NCBI GenBank assembly: GCA_023663285.1 | Contig: JAMPHT010000032.1 | Coordinates: forward strand, 1 to 38,120 | DNA length: 38,120 nt | Source: Bacillota bacterium | Lineage (GTDB): Bacteria > Bacillota > Clostridia > Lachnospirales > Lachnospiraceae | Direction: 5' to 3' | The notes under the pieces: model-generated | Database searches by the model: none | What the model was told of the DNA's origin: nothing | Seen by the model: only the letters and a program-made list of their open reading frames with translations | In this document: positions 22,732 through 31,419 of the stretch, piece after piece | Numbering within the stretch: the first letter of the stretch is position 1 | Layout: each line of letters starts with the position of its first letter | Program-made: the position numbers and the translations under genes

Positions 22732-23637
22732 ATGGAAATGTGGTTATGGGCGTTACTCGGCATTATGGCGGCAATCATCCTTGCCCTGCTTATCAAAATC
22801 CATCTTCTGCAGAAAGCCGCAAGGGAGATCGAGACCGCCTTTGCCGACAGGCTCATGACCGATACCAATACGCTGATCGATATTTCGACCGGAGATAAGT
22901 ATATGAGAAGCCTGGCGAATGCCGTCAATGTCCAGCTCCGCAGGCTTCGCGGGGAACGCCGCCGCTTCCGACAGGGAGATAGGGAGCTTAAAAATGCGGT
23001 CACAAATATCTCCCACGATCTGCGGACGCCGATCACCGCTATTTGCGGATATTTGGATCTGCTGGAGCAGGAAGATAAATCGGAAGCGGTGAAGCGGTAT
23101 CTGGAGATAATCGGAAACCGGACAGAGATATTAGCGCAGTTGACGGAGGAGCTTTTCAGATACTCCGTTATCGCTTCAAATGAAGAAAACGGGCTAAGGG
23201 AGCCGGTGGCGATAGGCAGCATATTGGAAGAAAGCATCGCCGCCTTTTATACCGAGATCAATGAACGGGGTATTGTCCCTGATATAAAAATGCCTCAAAG
23301 CAAAGTTATCCGAACCCTTGACCCTTCCGCTTTAGCCCGCGTGTTTTCCAATCTCCTGAGCAATGCCGTCAAGTATAGTGACGGCGATCTGGAGATCACG
23401 CTATCCGAAAAAGGAGAAATCACCTTTACCAATACCGCATCAGGATTGAATGAAGTACAGGTTGGTAAGCTGTTTGACCGTTTTTTTACCGTTGAGGCTG
23501 CCAGGAGATCCACAGGCTTAGGGCTGTCGATTGCCAGAACGCTGATCGAACAGATGAATGGAACCATCTCGGCAAGGTATGAAAACGGCAGATTAAGTGT
23601 CTGTATCGTGCTGCCGGATACGGGAGCAGAGTCCTGA
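22732..23637 (+). CDS. Sensor histidine kinase of the ABC-linked system
   Basis: 301 residues. A single N-terminal membrane helix (LGIMAAIILALLIKIHLL) and almost no extracytoplasmic part are followed by a HAMP-like linker. The H-box is NISHDLRTPITAICGYLDLL with H95, the N-box is RVFSNLLSNAVKYSDG and the G-box is STGLGLSIARTLIEQMNGTI. The lack of a sensing domain is typical of intramembrane-sensing kinases that depend on their ABC partner for input. aaggag precedes the ATG. It phosphorylates the regulator encoded at 20234. Confidence 0.93.
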   Translation: MEMWLWALLGIMAAIILALLIKIHLLQKAAREIETAFADRLMTDTNTLIDISTGDKYMRSLANAVNVQLRRLRGERRRFRQGDRELKNAVTNISHDLRTPITAICGYLDLLEQEDKSEAVKRYLEIIGNRTEILAQLTEELFRYSVIASNEENGLREPVAIGSILEESIAAFYTEINERGIVPDIKMPQSKVIRTLDPSALARVFSNLLSNAVKYSDGDLEITLSEKGEITFTNTASGLNEVQVGKLFDRFFTVEAARRSTGLGLSIARTLIEQMNGTISARYENGRLSVCIVLPDTGAES

Positions 23638-23645
23638 TTTCTGCT

Positions 23646-23700
23646 TTGCAACGTGGTTGTTTTGAGAAAATCAGCATGAAATGCATTGCCTCCGTTGCAA
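23646..23700 (+). repeat. Perfect 8-bp inverted repeat after the kinase gene
   Basis: TTGCAACG (23646-23653) and CGTTGCAA (23693-23700) flank a 39-base segment containing a smaller GCAT-GAA-ATGC hairpin. There is no T tract, so this is a weak terminator candidate at best. Confidence 0.35.
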
Positions 23701-23768
23701 TATAGATCTGTAAAAAATATAATTTTATCACAAAGCTTTTACAATGAATAGACTGCTGGAGAGATCGA

Positions 23769-23797
23769 TTGACTTTTTGACCGGATAACTATATGCT
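23769..23797 (+). promoter_or_regulatory. Promoter of the uncharacterised gene at 23850
   Basis: TTGACT (23769-23774), a 17-base spacer and TATGCT (23792-23797), 53 bases before the ATG. Confidence 0.5.
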
Positions 23798-23849
23798 TAT
23801 GTAGGTGCGGATACAAAAAATAGCGAAGGATAAAGGCGGAGGTTTTGAC

Positions 23850-25238
23850 ATGAGCGGCATACTGATAAGAAAAGCAGTGGGAATGATGGAGGATGACCCT
23901 AAGAGTTTTACAAAAAGTGTGATTCCTGCAATAATGCTGTCTCTTGTAGGGGTGGCGTTGGCATTGTCGGTGCTTTCCCTCAGTATCAGCCCGAAAACCC
24001 TGGAAAAGCTTCTGGAGGGAGTGGGGACGCCCTATGCCGTGATAGAGGCATATTATAAATGGTACGGACTGATGGGCACTACCACTGTAGCCTGTATGGT
24101 AATTGTTGCGGTGTTCGGTGTGGCGGCCATAGTCACAGGCAGGAAATCCGCAGTGGGGGTGCTGTGCGCCGTGTGCATTTCCGGCGCAGGCTTCCTCATT
24201 TCCGGTGTGATGTACCTTGGCGAGGACATTTCGGCGCTGCGGACAAAGGCTGAGGAGGACATGGCGCAGATCGCGGAGGGCAGGGCAGAGTCGGCGGTGG
24301 TCAGCTTTGACAAGGACGTGGAGAGGTCGGGACTGCCGGGGCCGTATGCGGACGGGCAGCCGACTATGTTTGCGGTATACAGCGGAATAGGAGAGGATAC
24401 CGACAACCTCTGGAGAGGATTTTTTATTCTTGACGATCTGGGCTTTGCGCCGGACGAGGACAGAATGTATGACGAAAATAGAAGCATCGAATGGAACGAT
24501 GAGAATGCCGGGTGGTATGCCGTTACTTATACCACAAACTTTCATGTGGTGCTGTCTGTGGAGCCGTTGAGGGCGGCATCGACGGCAGGGTCTGAAGCGA
24601 GAGAACAACAGGCAGTTTCTGGAACGACGGCAAAAGCATTCCTGTCGGATATGGATATTCATCCTTTATATGCAGCATTTTTGAGGAATGAAATAAGTGT
24701 TGCTGACCCTTATGTAGAGGAAGGCGCTTTTAGTGAGTTGGCGTTTTTGGATGACGCAGATACTGAGGGAGACGGTTATTCCTGGAGATATTTTTCTCTT
24801 TTGGATGTAAATAGCGACGGCGATCCGGAGCTTATCGTTGAGATCAGGGATTTGCCAAGTCAAGTGGTATATATATTAGGTGTTCAGGATAATGAATTGA
24901 TTTGCTATGACGTATTTGAAACGCATACAAGCCATTTGGCTTTTTATGTATGCGGCAACGGAATCGTCTGGTGGGGACAGGACTACGATGGTGTGGAATC
25001 TGTGTACTATACCTTTGATGCCGACGGAAAAGTACATGAATTGATTCATTTTGTCCGGGAGGCAGACTCTGATTCAGAGTTATCTTATGACTACTATTAT
25101 CTGGACGGGAAGAGGGAAGTCCCAATCAGCTTGCAGAGTGAAGAGGAAATTGTGGATCTGGATTCCCGTTATTGGACGGAGGAACAGCCTGAATGGTTTA
25201 AGTGTGAAGATTTCGCAGATATACCGCAAGAGCAATAG
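23850..25238 (+). CDS. Uncharacterised membrane protein with a large outer domain
   Basis: 462 residues. Three hydrophobic segments occupy residues ~23-47, 72-92 and 96-118; the first and last are long enough to span the membrane. The rest is acidic and aromatic-rich. Residues ~310-330 contain LLDVNSDGDPELIVEI, an FG-GAP/EF-hand-like repeat often seen in clostridial surface proteins, which may bind calcium. Residues 250-460 could be a separate domain (from ATAKAFLSDMDIHPLYAAF on). I chose the ATG at 23850, with ggcggagg upstream, over an in-frame ATG at 23805. I do not recognise a function. It converges with the small gene at 25254. Confidence 0.75.
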   Translation: MSGILIRKAVGMMEDDPKSFTKSVIPAIMLSLVGVALALSVLSLSISPKTLEKLLEGVGTPYAVIEAYYKWYGLMGTTTVACMVIVAVFGVAAIVTGRKSAVGVLCAVCISGAGFLISGVMYLGEDISALRTKAEEDMAQIAEGRAESAVVSFDKDVERSGLPGPYADGQPTMFAVYSGIGEDTDNLWRGFFILDDLGFAPDEDRMYDENRSIEWNDENAGWYAVTYTTNFHVVLSVEPLRAASTAGSEAREQQAVSGTTAKAFLSDMDIHPLYAAFLRNEISVADPYVEEGAFSELAFLDDADTEGDGYSWRYFSLLDVNSDGDPELIVEIRDLPSQVVYILGVQDNELICYDVFETHTSHLAFYVCGNGIVWWGQDYDGVESVYYTFDADGKVHELIHFVREADSDSELSYDYYYLDGKREVPISLQSEEEIVDLDSRYWTEEQPEWFKCEDFADIPQEQ

Positions 25239-25253
25239 ATCTGAAGGCCGGCG

Positions 25254-25634
25254 TTATTCAACCGCCAGCCTTATAAATCCGCCGTCCGCCTTATTGTAGA
25301 CGTGCTTTCCGACGATTTTCAGCAGAGACTGTATATTCTTGATGTCACTTCCCCTAAATTCCAGATAACACAGGGAATCGCTTTTTGAATTTTCATTTTC
25401 ATAGAAATCACTGACAGACACACTGAATTTATCCAGAATGTCCTCTAACGGATACTGAGAGATATTACTTGGCGATGTCCCTTCATCAAATTCCGGTTCC
25501 TGCACAAAGCTCAATGACGTTACATAATAATCCTCCTTCGTTGAAGCGTCGCAGGTCTTGTAAATATTTTCAGATATCTGGACGTAGCCGGAGGTTTGGT
25601 ACTTTTCCGGGGAATAAATGCATATGTTTTTCAT
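25254..25634 (-). CDS. Uncharacterised acidic cytoplasmic protein
   Basis: 126 residues, no signal or membrane helix. The sequence has strand-rich N- and C-termini (CYLEFRGSDIKNIQSLL; KHVYNKADGGFIRLAVE) and an acidic centre. The GKHVYNKADGGFIRL end is distinctive but not recognised. A strong AGGAGG lies six bases before the ATG on the minus strand, which supports it as a real gene. It is monocistronic and more AT-rich than the BlaR-like gene. An imperfect palindrome at 25243-25271 (AAGGCCGGCG/CGCCAGCCTT) spans its stop codon and could separate it from the convergent gene. Confidence 0.7.
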   Translation of the reverse strand: MKNICIYSPEKYQTSGYVQISENIYKTCDASTKEDYYVTSLSFVQEPEFDEGTSPSNISQYPLEDILDKFSVSVSDFYENENSKSDSLCYLEFRGSDIKNIQSLLKIVGKHVYNKADGGFIRLAVE

Positions 25635-25788
25635 TTTGTGCCTCCTGTAAACTGTGTTTTTTACTATTTGATTCTAACATAATTGTCTGTGACAGGTCAA
25701 TAAAAGTGTTGAAGTTTGACCTGAAATCAAGCTTTCTGCTGATTTGCGCAAATTTTGTGAATGGAGCGGATGTTTTGGCAAGTGGGGC

Positions 25789-25853
25789 TTGACAAGTCTG
25801 TCTAACGGTGTTAGACTATGTGTGTCTAATGAAATTAGACAAAGACATTAGAC
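25789..25853 (+). promoter_or_regulatory. Promoter and two palindromic BlaI-type operators
   Basis: TTGACA (25789-25794) and TAGACT (25812-25817) with a 17-base spacer form the promoter. GTCTAAC-GGT-GTTAGAC (25800-25816) fills the spacer and GTCTAAT-GAA-ATTAGAC (25824-25840) lies over the start site; their centres are 24 bases apart. A further half-site, ATTAGAC, is at 25847-25853. The arms (GTCTAA) are the likely recognition sequence of the BlaI-like repressor encoded next. Confidence 0.8.
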
Positions 25854-25869
25854 AGAAACGGGGGAACAT

Positions 25870-26241
25870 ATGGAACAGTACAGACTGGGAGAAATGGAAC
25901 AGAAATTTGCGGATCTGATCTGGGAGAGAGCGCCGATATCCACGGGAGAGTTGATAAAGCTGTGTGAAGCGGCATTTCAGTGGAAGCGCACCACTACTTA
26001 TACCATGCTGAAGCGTCTCTGCGACAGGGGGCTTTTTGCCAATGAAAGCGGCTGTGTCGTGGTAAAGACAGCCAGGGAGGACTTTAGGGGCGCGCAGGGA
26101 GAGCAGTTTCTGGAGGCTGCTTTCGAGGGCTCTCTGCCAAAGTTCCTGGCGGCTTTTTCCAGGCGAAGGAAGCTGGGGGATAAGGAGATTGCAGAGCTGA
26201 AAAAGCTGATAGAAGAGTACGAAGAGAAACAGGGGGAATGA
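25870..26241 (+). CDS. BlaI/MecI-family repressor
   Basis: 123 residues, normal length. N-terminal winged helix: LGEMEQKFADLIWERAPIST, recognition helix WKRTTTYTMLKRLCDRGLF, wing SGCVVVKTARE. The C-terminal helices (SRRRKLGDKEIAELKKLIEE) form the dimer region; the family is inactivated by proteolysis there. Two clear palindromic operators lie upstream, so autoregulation is expected. The stop overlaps the sensor-protease start by four bases. The neighbouring genes include no beta-lactamase or PBP2a, so the name describes the fold and mechanism only. Confidence 0.92.
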   Translation: MEQYRLGEMEQKFADLIWERAPISTGELIKLCEAAFQWKRTTTYTMLKRLCDRGLFANESGCVVVKTAREDFRGAQGEQFLEAAFEGSLPKFLAAFSRRRKLGDKEIAELKKLIEEYEEKQGE

Positions 26242-28361
26242 TTATGGGATACGAGTTGTTTTTGGTGCTTCTCAATATGAGCCTCAGTGGAGCGCTGGTT
26301 ATTTTGGCGGTACTTGTGGTAAGGTTGTTTCTGCGCAGGATGCCTAAACTGATTTCTTATTGTCTGTGGGCGGTGGTGCTGTTCAAGCTGCTGTGCCCGG
26401 TATCCTTTTCTCTGCCGGTGTCCCTGCCGGAAACGGAAAACGGCCCTGTGGTGGAGTCGGGAATCGTCTATTATATCCCTAAGGAGATCCTGTATGGGCA
26501 GCCATCCCCTACGAAGCCGGATGCCCCTGCTTTTGCGGAGGGAGAAGAAAACGGAGCGTTCTCTTATGGGGCGGGGAGTTCGACTCAGGCAGGTGAAATC
26601 GGGAACGTGGTATTATCCGGCGGAAGTAAGGGAGATGTGTCCGGTGAGGGCAGAAATCTGATGAAAGCAGCCATGGCAGTCTGGGGAGTGGGCGTGGCGC
26701 TGATGCTTGCCCAAGGAGGCGCTTCCGTGGTAATACTGAAGAGAAAATTAAAGGGCGCACGGGCTGTCTGCTGCAGCTTTGGAGACGGGGATCAGATCAC
26801 GGTATACGAAAAAGAAAATCTGCCTACGCCTTTCGTGCTGGGACTTTTTTGCCCGAAGATATATCTTCCGGCGGGGTTGAAGGAATCGGAGAGGCAGTAC
26901 ATTCTGCTCCATGAGCAGATCCATATCAGGCGGCGGGATCATATCGTCAAGGCGGTAAGCTTTCTGACGCTCTGCCTTCACTGGTTCAACCCCATGGTGT
27001 GGGCGGCGTTTTCTTTAAGCGAACGGGATATGGAAATGTCCTGTGACGAGGCGGTACTGCGGAAACTGGGAAGCGGAGTTAAAAGTGAATATTCCGCCAC
27101 TCTGCTGAATCTGGCGGCGGGCAGACGTATCATCGGGGGGACGCCGCTGGCATTCGGGGAAGGAACTCCGGGCAGACGTATCAGAAATGTGCTGAAATAT
27201 AAGAAGCCTCAGGTGGCGGCAGTGTGTGTCGGAATTGTAGTGGCAGTGGCAGCGGCGGTGCTGCTGCTGGCAAATCCCCGGTCGGGGAATTCCGACGGCG
27301 GCCAGGAGCCCGGTAACAGGCAGGAAAACGGAAATGAACAGGGCTCCGGCGGAGACGGGGGGCCGTCTCAGGGTCAGGGCGGCGAAGATGCCGGTGCGGG
27401 GGCTGATTACACCATTGACGGCGTTACAGGGGCTGTGCTGAGCTTTGAGCAGGAGCCGGATACAGCGGCCTTGGAGGAGAACCGGAAGCTTCGCGCCATG
27501 GATCGGGGAGAGGCACTTACATGGGAGACTTTGCAGAAACTGACAGAAGTGTCACTTCCGGAACTGAAGGATTACGCAGGCTATCAGGGGGCCGTCTGGG
27601 ATGACATGAACGAGTATGCGCTGAACAGATATTTGATCTACGAGCTGCGGGACGAAGAGCAGGGGCAGGATTATCAGCTGCTGGTGAGTTACATGGCGGA
27701 GGATAGCCATATCAATATGATATATCTGGCACGGGAAAGCGATAGGGCTGAGCTGCCGCTGTACAGAGAAGATGCAGGCTGGTGGGATGCGGACATTACA
27801 GCGTTTCGGGAGCATATTCCCTCACTGGCTGACTGGCTGGCGGAATATCGGCTCCCCAGGGAAGAGATGCTGCAGGCGGACGCCTTTTCCGCCATGGTGG
27901 GATATGATGGCGGACAGACCTTTCAATGGCTGGGGAAATACTATCCGATGGCGGAGCCCGGCGAATCCTGCCCGGAGGAATGGAAGGCTGCCGCAGTCAT
28001 CTATCGGATGGATGGGGAGAACCTTGTCTTTGATGCGGACGGCGTGTTGACGAATGTCATGCTTTGGAGCAACCATTCCGGAATAGAGACGGAGCCTGTG
28101 CCTGTGGAGGGCTGTGAGGAGCAGGCGGTTCTCTTTCTATTTGCCTGCGATTTGTTTACTTTACCTGAGCTTGCCGAAGCGGAGGAGGCGGGCACACCGA
28201 TTTCGGAGGAGGAAAGCACCGGACATTTCTGGTATGTATGCTTTGGCAGGGAAGGCGCGTCCCAGGGGTATATGTTTGGCCTGAATATGCGTTATTTTTC
28301 CAAGGAGGATGCAATAGAGCTTGCCCAGAGTATCCGCTTCACGGAGGAGGCGTGGCAGTAG
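26238..28361 (+). CDS. M56 (BlaR1-like) sensor metalloprotease with an unusual outer domain
   Basis: 707 residues. Membrane helices lie near residues 8-30 and 35-55, at ~138-160 and at ~326-347. The cytoplasm-facing M56 protease has H225-E-Q-I-H229 in LLHEQIHIRRRD, FNPMVWAAFSLSERDMEMSCDEA and GEGTPGRRIRNVL. After the last helix comes a Gly/Gln/Asn/Glu-rich linker (~350-395) and about 310 extracytoplasmic residues. This region shows no SxxK or KTG penicillin-binding motif; it is acidic and Trp/Tyr-rich, and contains YTIDGVTGAVLSFEQEP. The protease should cleave the BlaI partner when the outer domain is triggered by an unknown signal. ATG 26238 overlaps blaI-like stop (ATGA). Confidence 0.85.
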   Translation: MIMGYELFLVLLNMSLSGALVILAVLVVRLFLRRMPKLISYCLWAVVLFKLLCPVSFSLPVSLPETENGPVVESGIVYYIPKEILYGQPSPTKPDAPAFAEGEENGAFSYGAGSSTQAGEIGNVVLSGGSKGDVSGEGRNLMKAAMAVWGVGVALMLAQGGASVVILKRKLKGARAVCCSFGDGDQITVYEKENLPTPFVLGLFCPKIYLPAGLKESERQYILLHEQIHIRRRDHIVKAVSFLTLCLHWFNPMVWAAFSLSERDMEMSCDEAVLRKLGSGVKSEYSATLLNLAAGRRIIGGTPLAFGEGTPGRRIRNVLKYKKPQVAAVCVGIVVAVAAAVLLLANPRSGNSDGGQEPGNRQENGNEQGSGGDGGPSQGQGGEDAGAGADYTIDGVTGAVLSFEQEPDTAALEENRKLRAMDRGEALTWETLQKLTEVSLPELKDYAGYQGAVWDDMNEYALNRYLIYELRDEEQGQDYQLLVSYMAEDSHINMIYLARESDRAELPLYREDAGWWDADITAFREHIPSLADWLAEYRLPREEMLQADAFSAMVGYDGGQTFQWLGKYYPMAEPGESCPEEWKAAAVIYRMDGENLVFDADGVLTNVMLWSNHSGIETEPVPVEGCEEQAVLFLFACDLFTLPELAEAEEAGTPISEEESTGHFWYVCFGREGASQGYMFGLNMRYFSKEDAIELAQSIRFTEEAWQ

Positions 28362-28679
28362 CGCCCCGACCCTATCTTTTTGACTTATAGGAAACCGATA
28401 CGAGTATAAAAAGTAATACTGTTCAGCAGCAGGCCCGGTGTGGGATAATACCGGAAAAAGAATAGGTCGAGTGAAAAAAGAAAATAATCCTTGCGGATGC
28501 TCCGCCGATGTGTTATCATTGATACAAAGCATAACCGTTTCTAATTTTCAGTCAAATTTTTGTCAAATCAATCAGAACGATCGGAAAATCTATGCTTTTA
28601 AATTCAAATCTACAAAAAAGCAGGAGATTTTCAAAATACCATCCAAGGGAAAGCCTCCTGTACGCAAAGGAGGAAAAGG
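28362..28679. other. 318-base gap between the M56 gene and the nuclease gene
   Basis: No convincing gene. It contains a promoter for the following gene: TTGCGG (28491-28496), 17 bases, TATCAT (28514-28519), with an inverted repeat GCGGA-TGC-TCCGC (28493-28505) over the -35 box. A 5-bp stem CCGGT/ACCGG is near 28437. No clear intrinsic terminator follows the M56 gene. The presumed leader from ~28526 to 28679 is AT-rich with aaaggagg at its end. Confidence 0.5.
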
Positions 28680-29561
28680 ATGGAGATAGTATCATTGAAG
28701 TACGATTTCAGTTTTAAGCAGCTCATGCTGAACGAAGAGGTGCGAAAATATTTTATCAGCGACGTTCTGGGAATTCCGGCGGGAGAGATTCGTTCCGTCC
28801 GTCTGGCGAATCCGTTTCTGTGGAGAAGGTATGCCAAACAGAAGCAGGGGATTCTGGATGTAAGGGTGGAGCTTAATGATAACAGCCGGGTGAACATAGA
28901 GCTGCAGATCCGGATGGTGGCGCAATGGGACAAGCGGAGCCTGTTTTATTTAGCGAAGATGTTCACGGAGGACCTGCTGTCAGGGGAGCGCTATCATAAG
29001 CTGAAAAAGTGTATCTGCATCAATATCCTGGATTTTGACCTGAACGAGTCTCCGGCATACCACAGGAGGTATAAGCTGCGGGACGAGAACGGGGAAGAAT
29101 TCTCGGATATGTTCGAGATACACGTGATCGAGCTGAAGAAACAGATAAGCGGAGATAAGCCGTTGGATGACTGGATCCGGCTGTTCAACGCGGAGACGGA
29201 GGCGGAATTGGATATGATAAAGACAAAGAATCCGGGGATATTGGAGGCAGTAAAAGAGGTAAAGGTCATGAGTCTGAGGAAGGATCTGCGTGCGTTGTAC
29301 GAGGGGCATATGAGGGAGATACGGGACAAATATGCCAGGGATGATTATGTCAGGGAGGAAGGAGAAGCCGTTGGAAGGGTCAAGGGAAAGGCGGAAGGAA
29401 AAGCCGAGGATGTCCTGCAGCTCCTGTCCTTAAAAGGTCCGGTCCCGGAGGGACTGGAACAGCGGATCCGTGAGCAAAAGGACATGGACACATTGAGCAG
29501 CTGGCTGGTCACAGCTGCCAGAGCGGAGAGCGTGGAGGAATTTGAGCAAAAGGAGTTTTAA
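28680..29561 (+). CDS. Rpn-family PD-(D/E)xK nuclease
   Basis: 293 residues. N-terminal landmarks of the Rpn/transposase-related nuclease family are visible: LKYDFSFKQLMLNEEVRKYF, then the catalytic strand pair GILDVRVELNDNSRVNIELQ (Asp ... Glu-x-Gln). A C-terminal helical tail is rich in Lys/Glu/Gly (EAVGRVKGKAEGKAEDVLQL), as in many clostridial members. Family members promote recombination or cut DNA, and spread as accessory genes. The catalytic residues appear intact. aaaggagg lies directly upstream. The gene is monocistronic, with the terminator at 29633. Confidence 0.88.
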   Translation: MEIVSLKYDFSFKQLMLNEEVRKYFISDVLGIPAGEIRSVRLANPFLWRRYAKQKQGILDVRVELNDNSRVNIELQIRMVAQWDKRSLFYLAKMFTEDLLSGERYHKLKKCICINILDFDLNESPAYHRRYKLRDENGEEFSDMFEIHVIELKKQISGDKPLDDWIRLFNAETEAELDMIKTKNPGILEAVKEVKVMSLRKDLRALYEGHMREIRDKYARDDYVREEGEAVGRVKGKAEGKAEDVLQLLSLKGPVPEGLEQRIREQKDMDTLSSWLVTAARAESVEEFEQKEF

Positions 29562-29632
29562 AAATGAGGAGGGCTTCGCTTCCTTGGGTGATTTCGACGG
29601 TTTACCTCCATTTCGACCATAATATATTTCAG

Positions 29633-29670
29633 AGGGAGTGAAAGCAGAAAATGTTTTCACTCCCTTTAAA
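29633..29670 (+). terminator. Intrinsic terminator after the nuclease gene
   Basis: AGGGAGTGAAA (29633-29643) pairs perfectly with TTTCACTCCCT (29655-29665), with an 11-base loop and a short T/A-rich tail. Confidence 0.8.
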
Positions 29671-29793
29671 ATACCCAAATACCGTGATATAATGTGAAAT
29701 ATGGATCATCCGGAAGCGGAGACGGATACTTGTTCCCCGCGGGCAAAATGTCTAATGCTTGCAGCGGGGGTGTCGAATAAGGAGGGCAGCCGC

Positions 29794-31350
29794 ATGGAAA
29801 AGCAGTTTGATTACAACGACGGCACGGCGCTGGTGGAGACCGGCAGCGGGAAGGTGCGGGGTTATTTTTATGATGATGCGTACATATTTAAGGGGATACC
29901 CTATGCGAAGGCAAAGCGATTTCACGAGCCGGAGCCGGTAGAGCCCTGGGAGGGCGTGCTTGAAGCCACAAGCTATGGCTATGTGTGCCCCCTTTTGGAG
30001 CTGCCCAAGCCCACGGGAGAATTGGTGGTGCCCCACCGTTACTGGGTGATGAATGAGGACTGCCTGAACCTGAATATATGGACGCCGGGCCTGGACGGGG
30101 AGAAACGTCCTGTGATGGTGTGGCTGCACGGAGGCGGGTTTTCCGCCGGCTCCGCCATTGAGCATATCGCCTATGAAGGCGAAAATATGTGTAAGCTGGG
30201 CCAGGTGGTGGTAGTGTCCGTGAACCATCGGCTGAATATACTGGGGTACTGCGACCTTTCCGCCTTTGGGGAGGAGTACGCCGACTCCGGAAATGCAGGG
30301 ACCAATGATATCATAGCGGCTTTGAAATGGCTCCGTGATAATATTGAAAAATTCGGCGGAGACCCGGAGAACGTGACCCTTTTCGGGCAGTCCGGCGGCG
30401 GAGCGAAAATAACCACCCTGCTGCAGACGCCAGGGGCGGACGGGCTTTATGCAAAAGGAATCATTATGAGCGGCGTGATTGGCGGAGCTCTTATGGAGGA
30501 TGGCGAGGGCTCCGGGGAGAAATTGGGCCGGGCGCTTATGGAGGAATTGAAGGCGGATGACGTGAAGGCCCTTGAAAAGATTCCTTATGACGCGCTGGCC
30601 GCAGCTTACAACAGGGTGGCGCCGAGGCTGAAAAAGGCAGGGGAATATATAGGCTGCGTACCCCATCCCAACGCTTTTTATAAAGGGGACCCGTTGAAGG
30701 TGGGCTTTCGCAGGGAGACGGCTGAACTGCCGCTGATCGTGGGCAGCGTGTTCGGGGAGTTTGGCTCCTTTGCCCCTGCACCCTATAAGCGCTCCGGGCT
30801 GACCATAGAAGAGGGCGTCCGAATCGTAGAACAGGCGGTGGGAAAGAAAAACTCGGAGAAGCTGATCGCTCTGTTTAAAAAGGCTTATCCGGGGCGCAAC
30901 CCGGCGGACATCATGACGCTGGACTTTCTTTTCAGGGAGCCGGAGATAGATTATATCAGGGAGAGAAGCAAAGGCGGCAGGGTCTGGTCCTATTTATTTG
31001 ACCTGAACATGAACTATGACGGCGTCCGCACGCCCTGGCACTGTGCGGACATACCTTATTTCTTTCACAATACCTGTTTTACGCCCTATACCCAGGAGAA
31101 GGGCGTTACGGAGCGGGTGGAGAAATTGATGTTTGATTTTATCATGGCATTTGCCCGGACAGGAAACCCGGAGAATCCGCTGGCGCCGGATTGGGAGGCC
31201 TGCACCCCTGAGAAGGAACCGGTGCTTGTCATCGGCATGGAAACCAGGGTGCGGGATAATTTCGACCATGAACTGATCCCTGTTCTGAAAAGCTGTATGG
31301 AGGCATATGCCGATAACAGGGAAGAAACCATGAAGAACGTTCAGCACTGA
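29794..31350 (+). CDS. Type-B carboxylesterase
   Basis: 518 residues, usual length. The alpha/beta-hydrolase shows YIFKGIPYAKAKRFHEPEPV, EDCLNLNIWTP, oxyanion hole VWLHGGGFSAGSA, nucleophile S200 in LFGQSGGGAKITTL, Glu322 in VFGEFGS and His416 in WHCADIPYFF, so the triad is complete. The elbow is GQSGG rather than the common GESAG, as in many Firmicute members. It hydrolyses esters (p-nitrobenzyl esterase-like or plant-derived esters). No signal peptide with the ATG at 29794 (aaggagg upstream), so it is cytoplasmic. A TATAAT at about 29688 suggests a promoter. The c-di-GMP gene follows 69 bases later. Confidence 0.93.
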   Translation: MEKQFDYNDGTALVETGSGKVRGYFYDDAYIFKGIPYAKAKRFHEPEPVEPWEGVLEATSYGYVCPLLELPKPTGELVVPHRYWVMNEDCLNLNIWTPGLDGEKRPVMVWLHGGGFSAGSAIEHIAYEGENMCKLGQVVVVSVNHRLNILGYCDLSAFGEEYADSGNAGTNDIIAALKWLRDNIEKFGGDPENVTLFGQSGGGAKITTLLQTPGADGLYAKGIIMSGVIGGALMEDGEGSGEKLGRALMEELKADDVKALEKIPYDALAAAYNRVAPRLKKAGEYIGCVPHPNAFYKGDPLKVGFRRETAELPLIVGSVFGEFGSFAPAPYKRSGLTIEEGVRIVEQAVGKKNSEKLIALFKKAYPGRNPADIMTLDFLFREPEIDYIRERSKGGRVWSYLFDLNMNYDGVRTPWHCADIPYFFHNTCFTPYTQEKGVTERVEKLMFDFIMAFARTGNPENPLAPDWEACTPEKEPVLVIGMETRVRDNFDHELIPVLKSCMEAYADNREETMKNVQH

Positions 31351-31419
31351 AAAGGCAGATATTGCCGGGGAGGCAGGGGTATTGCCACGGCAGCAGAGAA
31401 ATACGCAGGGGGGATCGCA

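Noticed and set aside
28438-28689. 83-codon frame before the Rpn nuclease
   Set aside because: No ribosome site, composition unlike the neighbours, runs through a promoter and overlaps the nuclease start; judged non-coding.
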